Shown here in pieces: positions 62,937 through 64,000 of a stretch of DNA of 64,000 nt (its first letter is position 1; the number at the start of each line of letters is the position of its first letter). The stretch is from Microbacterium sp. AB. GTDB lineage: Bacteria; Actinomycetota; Actinomycetes; Actinomycetales; Microbacteriaceae. The notes under the pieces are model-generated. The model did no database searches. It was not told the DNA's origin and saw only the letters and a list, made by a program, of their open reading frames with translations. The translations under genes were made by a program, and so were the position numbers. The stretch is taken from positions 1,736,001-1,800,000 of the forward strand of contig NZ_CP118157.1 in assembly GCF_032878875.1 (NCBI RefSeq), written 5' to 3'.

Positions 62937-64000
62937 GTGGCTGATCACTACGAGACCCTCGGTGTGTCGAAGGACGCTTCGCAGGAGGACATCAAGAAGG
63001 CGTACCGCCGATTGGCGCGCCGGCTGCACCCCGACGTGAACCCCGCGCCGGAGGCGGCGGAGGAGTTCAAGTCGGTCACGCACGCGTACGACGTGCTGAG
63101 CGATCCCGAGCAGCGGCGCCGATACGACATGGGCGGGGACGAGTCCCCGTTCGGAGGAGCGGGCTTCGGCGGCTTCGGCGACATCTTCGAGACCTTCTTC
63201 GGCGCGGCCGGAGGCGGAGGCGGGCGCAGCGGCAGGCCGCGGTCCCGCCGGGAGCGCGGCCAGGACGCTCTCGTCCGCGTCACGCTCGACCTGGGCGACG
63301 TCGTCTTCGGGACCCACCGCGACATCGAGGTCGACACCGCCGTGCTGTGCGAGACGTGCCAGGGCTCGTGCTGTCAGCCCGGGACGAGCCCGCAGACGTG
63401 CGACATCTGCCGCGGCACGGGCCACGTCCAGCGTCAGGTGCGGAGCCTTCTCGGCAACATGGTGACGAGCCAGCCCTGCGGCACGTGCCAGGGCTACGGC
63501 ACGGTCATCCCGCAGCCCTGCACGACGTGCCACGGGCAGGGCAGGGTGCGATCGCGCCGCACGGTCTCCCTCGACATCCCCGCCGGCGTCGAGACCGGTC
63601 TGCGGCTGCAGCTGCCCGGCTCCGGCGAGGTGGGGCAGGCGGGCGGCCCCAACGGCGACCTGTACGTCGAGGTCACCGTCGCCCCGCACCCCGTCTTCAG
63701 CCGCGACGGCGACGACCTGCTGGCGACGCTCGAGGTGTCGATGACCGACGCGATCCTCGGGACGACCACGTCGATCGACGGCCTCGACGGCGCCGTGGAG
63801 GTGGAGGTGCGCGCCGGGATCCAGTCGGGCGAGATCCTCACGGTCAGGGATCGCGGCATCACCGGCCTCCGCTCCTCGCGTCGCGGCGATCTGCGTGTCG
63901 GAGTGCAGGTGGTCACGCCGACGAAGGTCGATCACAAGACCCGCGAGCTCCTCGAGGAGCTGGCCAGGCGCACGAAGGCCCCGTCGCCGCGACTGGCGGA
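62937..64000 (+). CDS. dnaJ: Chaperone DnaJ (3' end lies beyond the window)
   Basis: At least 354 codons. The J domain has [32 protein letters not shown] with the HPD at about 31. A Gly/Phe region ([18 protein letters not shown]) follows, then the zinc-finger domain. Its motifs are [24 protein letters not shown] and CTTCHGQG; the first differs from the CxxCxGxG norm because the last Gly is Cys. The C-terminal peptide-binding domains follow. GTG starts 55 nt after hrcA, in the same CIRCE-controlled operon. This is the DnaJ copy paired with HrcA in Actinobacteria (DnaJ2). Confidence 0.94.
   Translation, partial: MADHYETLGVSKDASQEDIKKAYRRLARRLHPDVNPAPEAAEEFKSVTHAYDVLSDPEQRRRYDMGGDESPFGGAGFGGFGDIFETFFGAAGGGGGRSGRPRSRRERGQDALVRVTLDLGDVVFGTHRDIEVDTAVLCETCQGSCCQPGTSPQTCDICRGTGHVQRQVRSLLGNMVTSQPCGTCQGYGTVIPQPCTTCHGQGRVRSRRTVSLDIPAGVETGLRLQLPGSGEVGQAGGPNGDLYVEVTVAPHPVFSRDGDDLLATLEVSMTDAILGTTTSIDGLDGAVEVEVRAGIQSGEILTVRDRGITGLRSSRRGDLRVGVQVVTPTKVDHKTRELLEELARRTKAPSPRLA

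Overview
The window is very GC-rich with strongly GC-biased third codon positions. It carries the gene order leuS - comEA - comEC - holA - rpsT - lepA - hemW - hrcA - dnaJ, which is typical of Microbacteriaceae, so I read it as the chromosome of a Microbacterium-like actinobacterium. This assignment rests on gene content and order, not on a database search. I recognise no rRNA, tRNA or CRISPR array.

Left part (1 to about 13,000): a decayed integrated conjugative element or plasmid remnant. It holds the start of an element-type hypothetical gene, a VOC protein divergent from a WYL regulator, a MobF (TraA-type) relaxase-helicase split by an in-frame amber codon, and a tightly overlapped ABATE/CGNR regulator - RidA - YdeI trio. 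Next come the C-terminal stump of a second relaxase, an AAA+ ATPase abutting a subtilisin-like S8 protease, and an HTH protein. The AAA/S8 pair is the best candidate for a defence or conflict system here. Codon use from 7 to 12.5 kb is less GC-biased than on the right. Two genes of the element share an RBS-sequestering hairpin leader.

Middle part (13 to 26 kb): accessory chromosome. LysR/EamA and TetR/MFS divergent pairs lie here with gene scars between them. They are followed by PhzF, a fatty-acid desaturase, MarR, an extremely Met/Cys-rich copper-storage-like protein, a lipoprotein, dGTPase (dgt), a DUF1992 protein and an HAD hydrolase.

Molybdenum cofactor block (26.4 to 31.6 kb): moaB/mog-moaE on the plus strand, moeB(rhodanese)-moeA-moaC-moaD on the minus strand with 4-nt overlaps, and moaA divergent from moeB. 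Then comes a peptide ABC transporter operon (substrate-binding protein, two permeases, fused double ATPase), transcribed on the minus strand with a strong hairpin after the first gene.

Right part (37 to 64 kb): housekeeping genes, namely GH3 hydrolase, M18 aminopeptidase, SRAP, DUF2183, DedA, leuS, comEA/comEC, a DJ-1 protein, a sigma/membrane-partner pair, holA, rpsT with a structured leader, an alpha/beta hydrolase, a secreted LTD-nuclease, lepA, a DUF1990 protein, hemW, and hrcA-dnaJ under CIRCE. Across the window at least 13 genes have a TANNNT box exactly 6 nt before the start codon, which points to widespread leaderless transcription.
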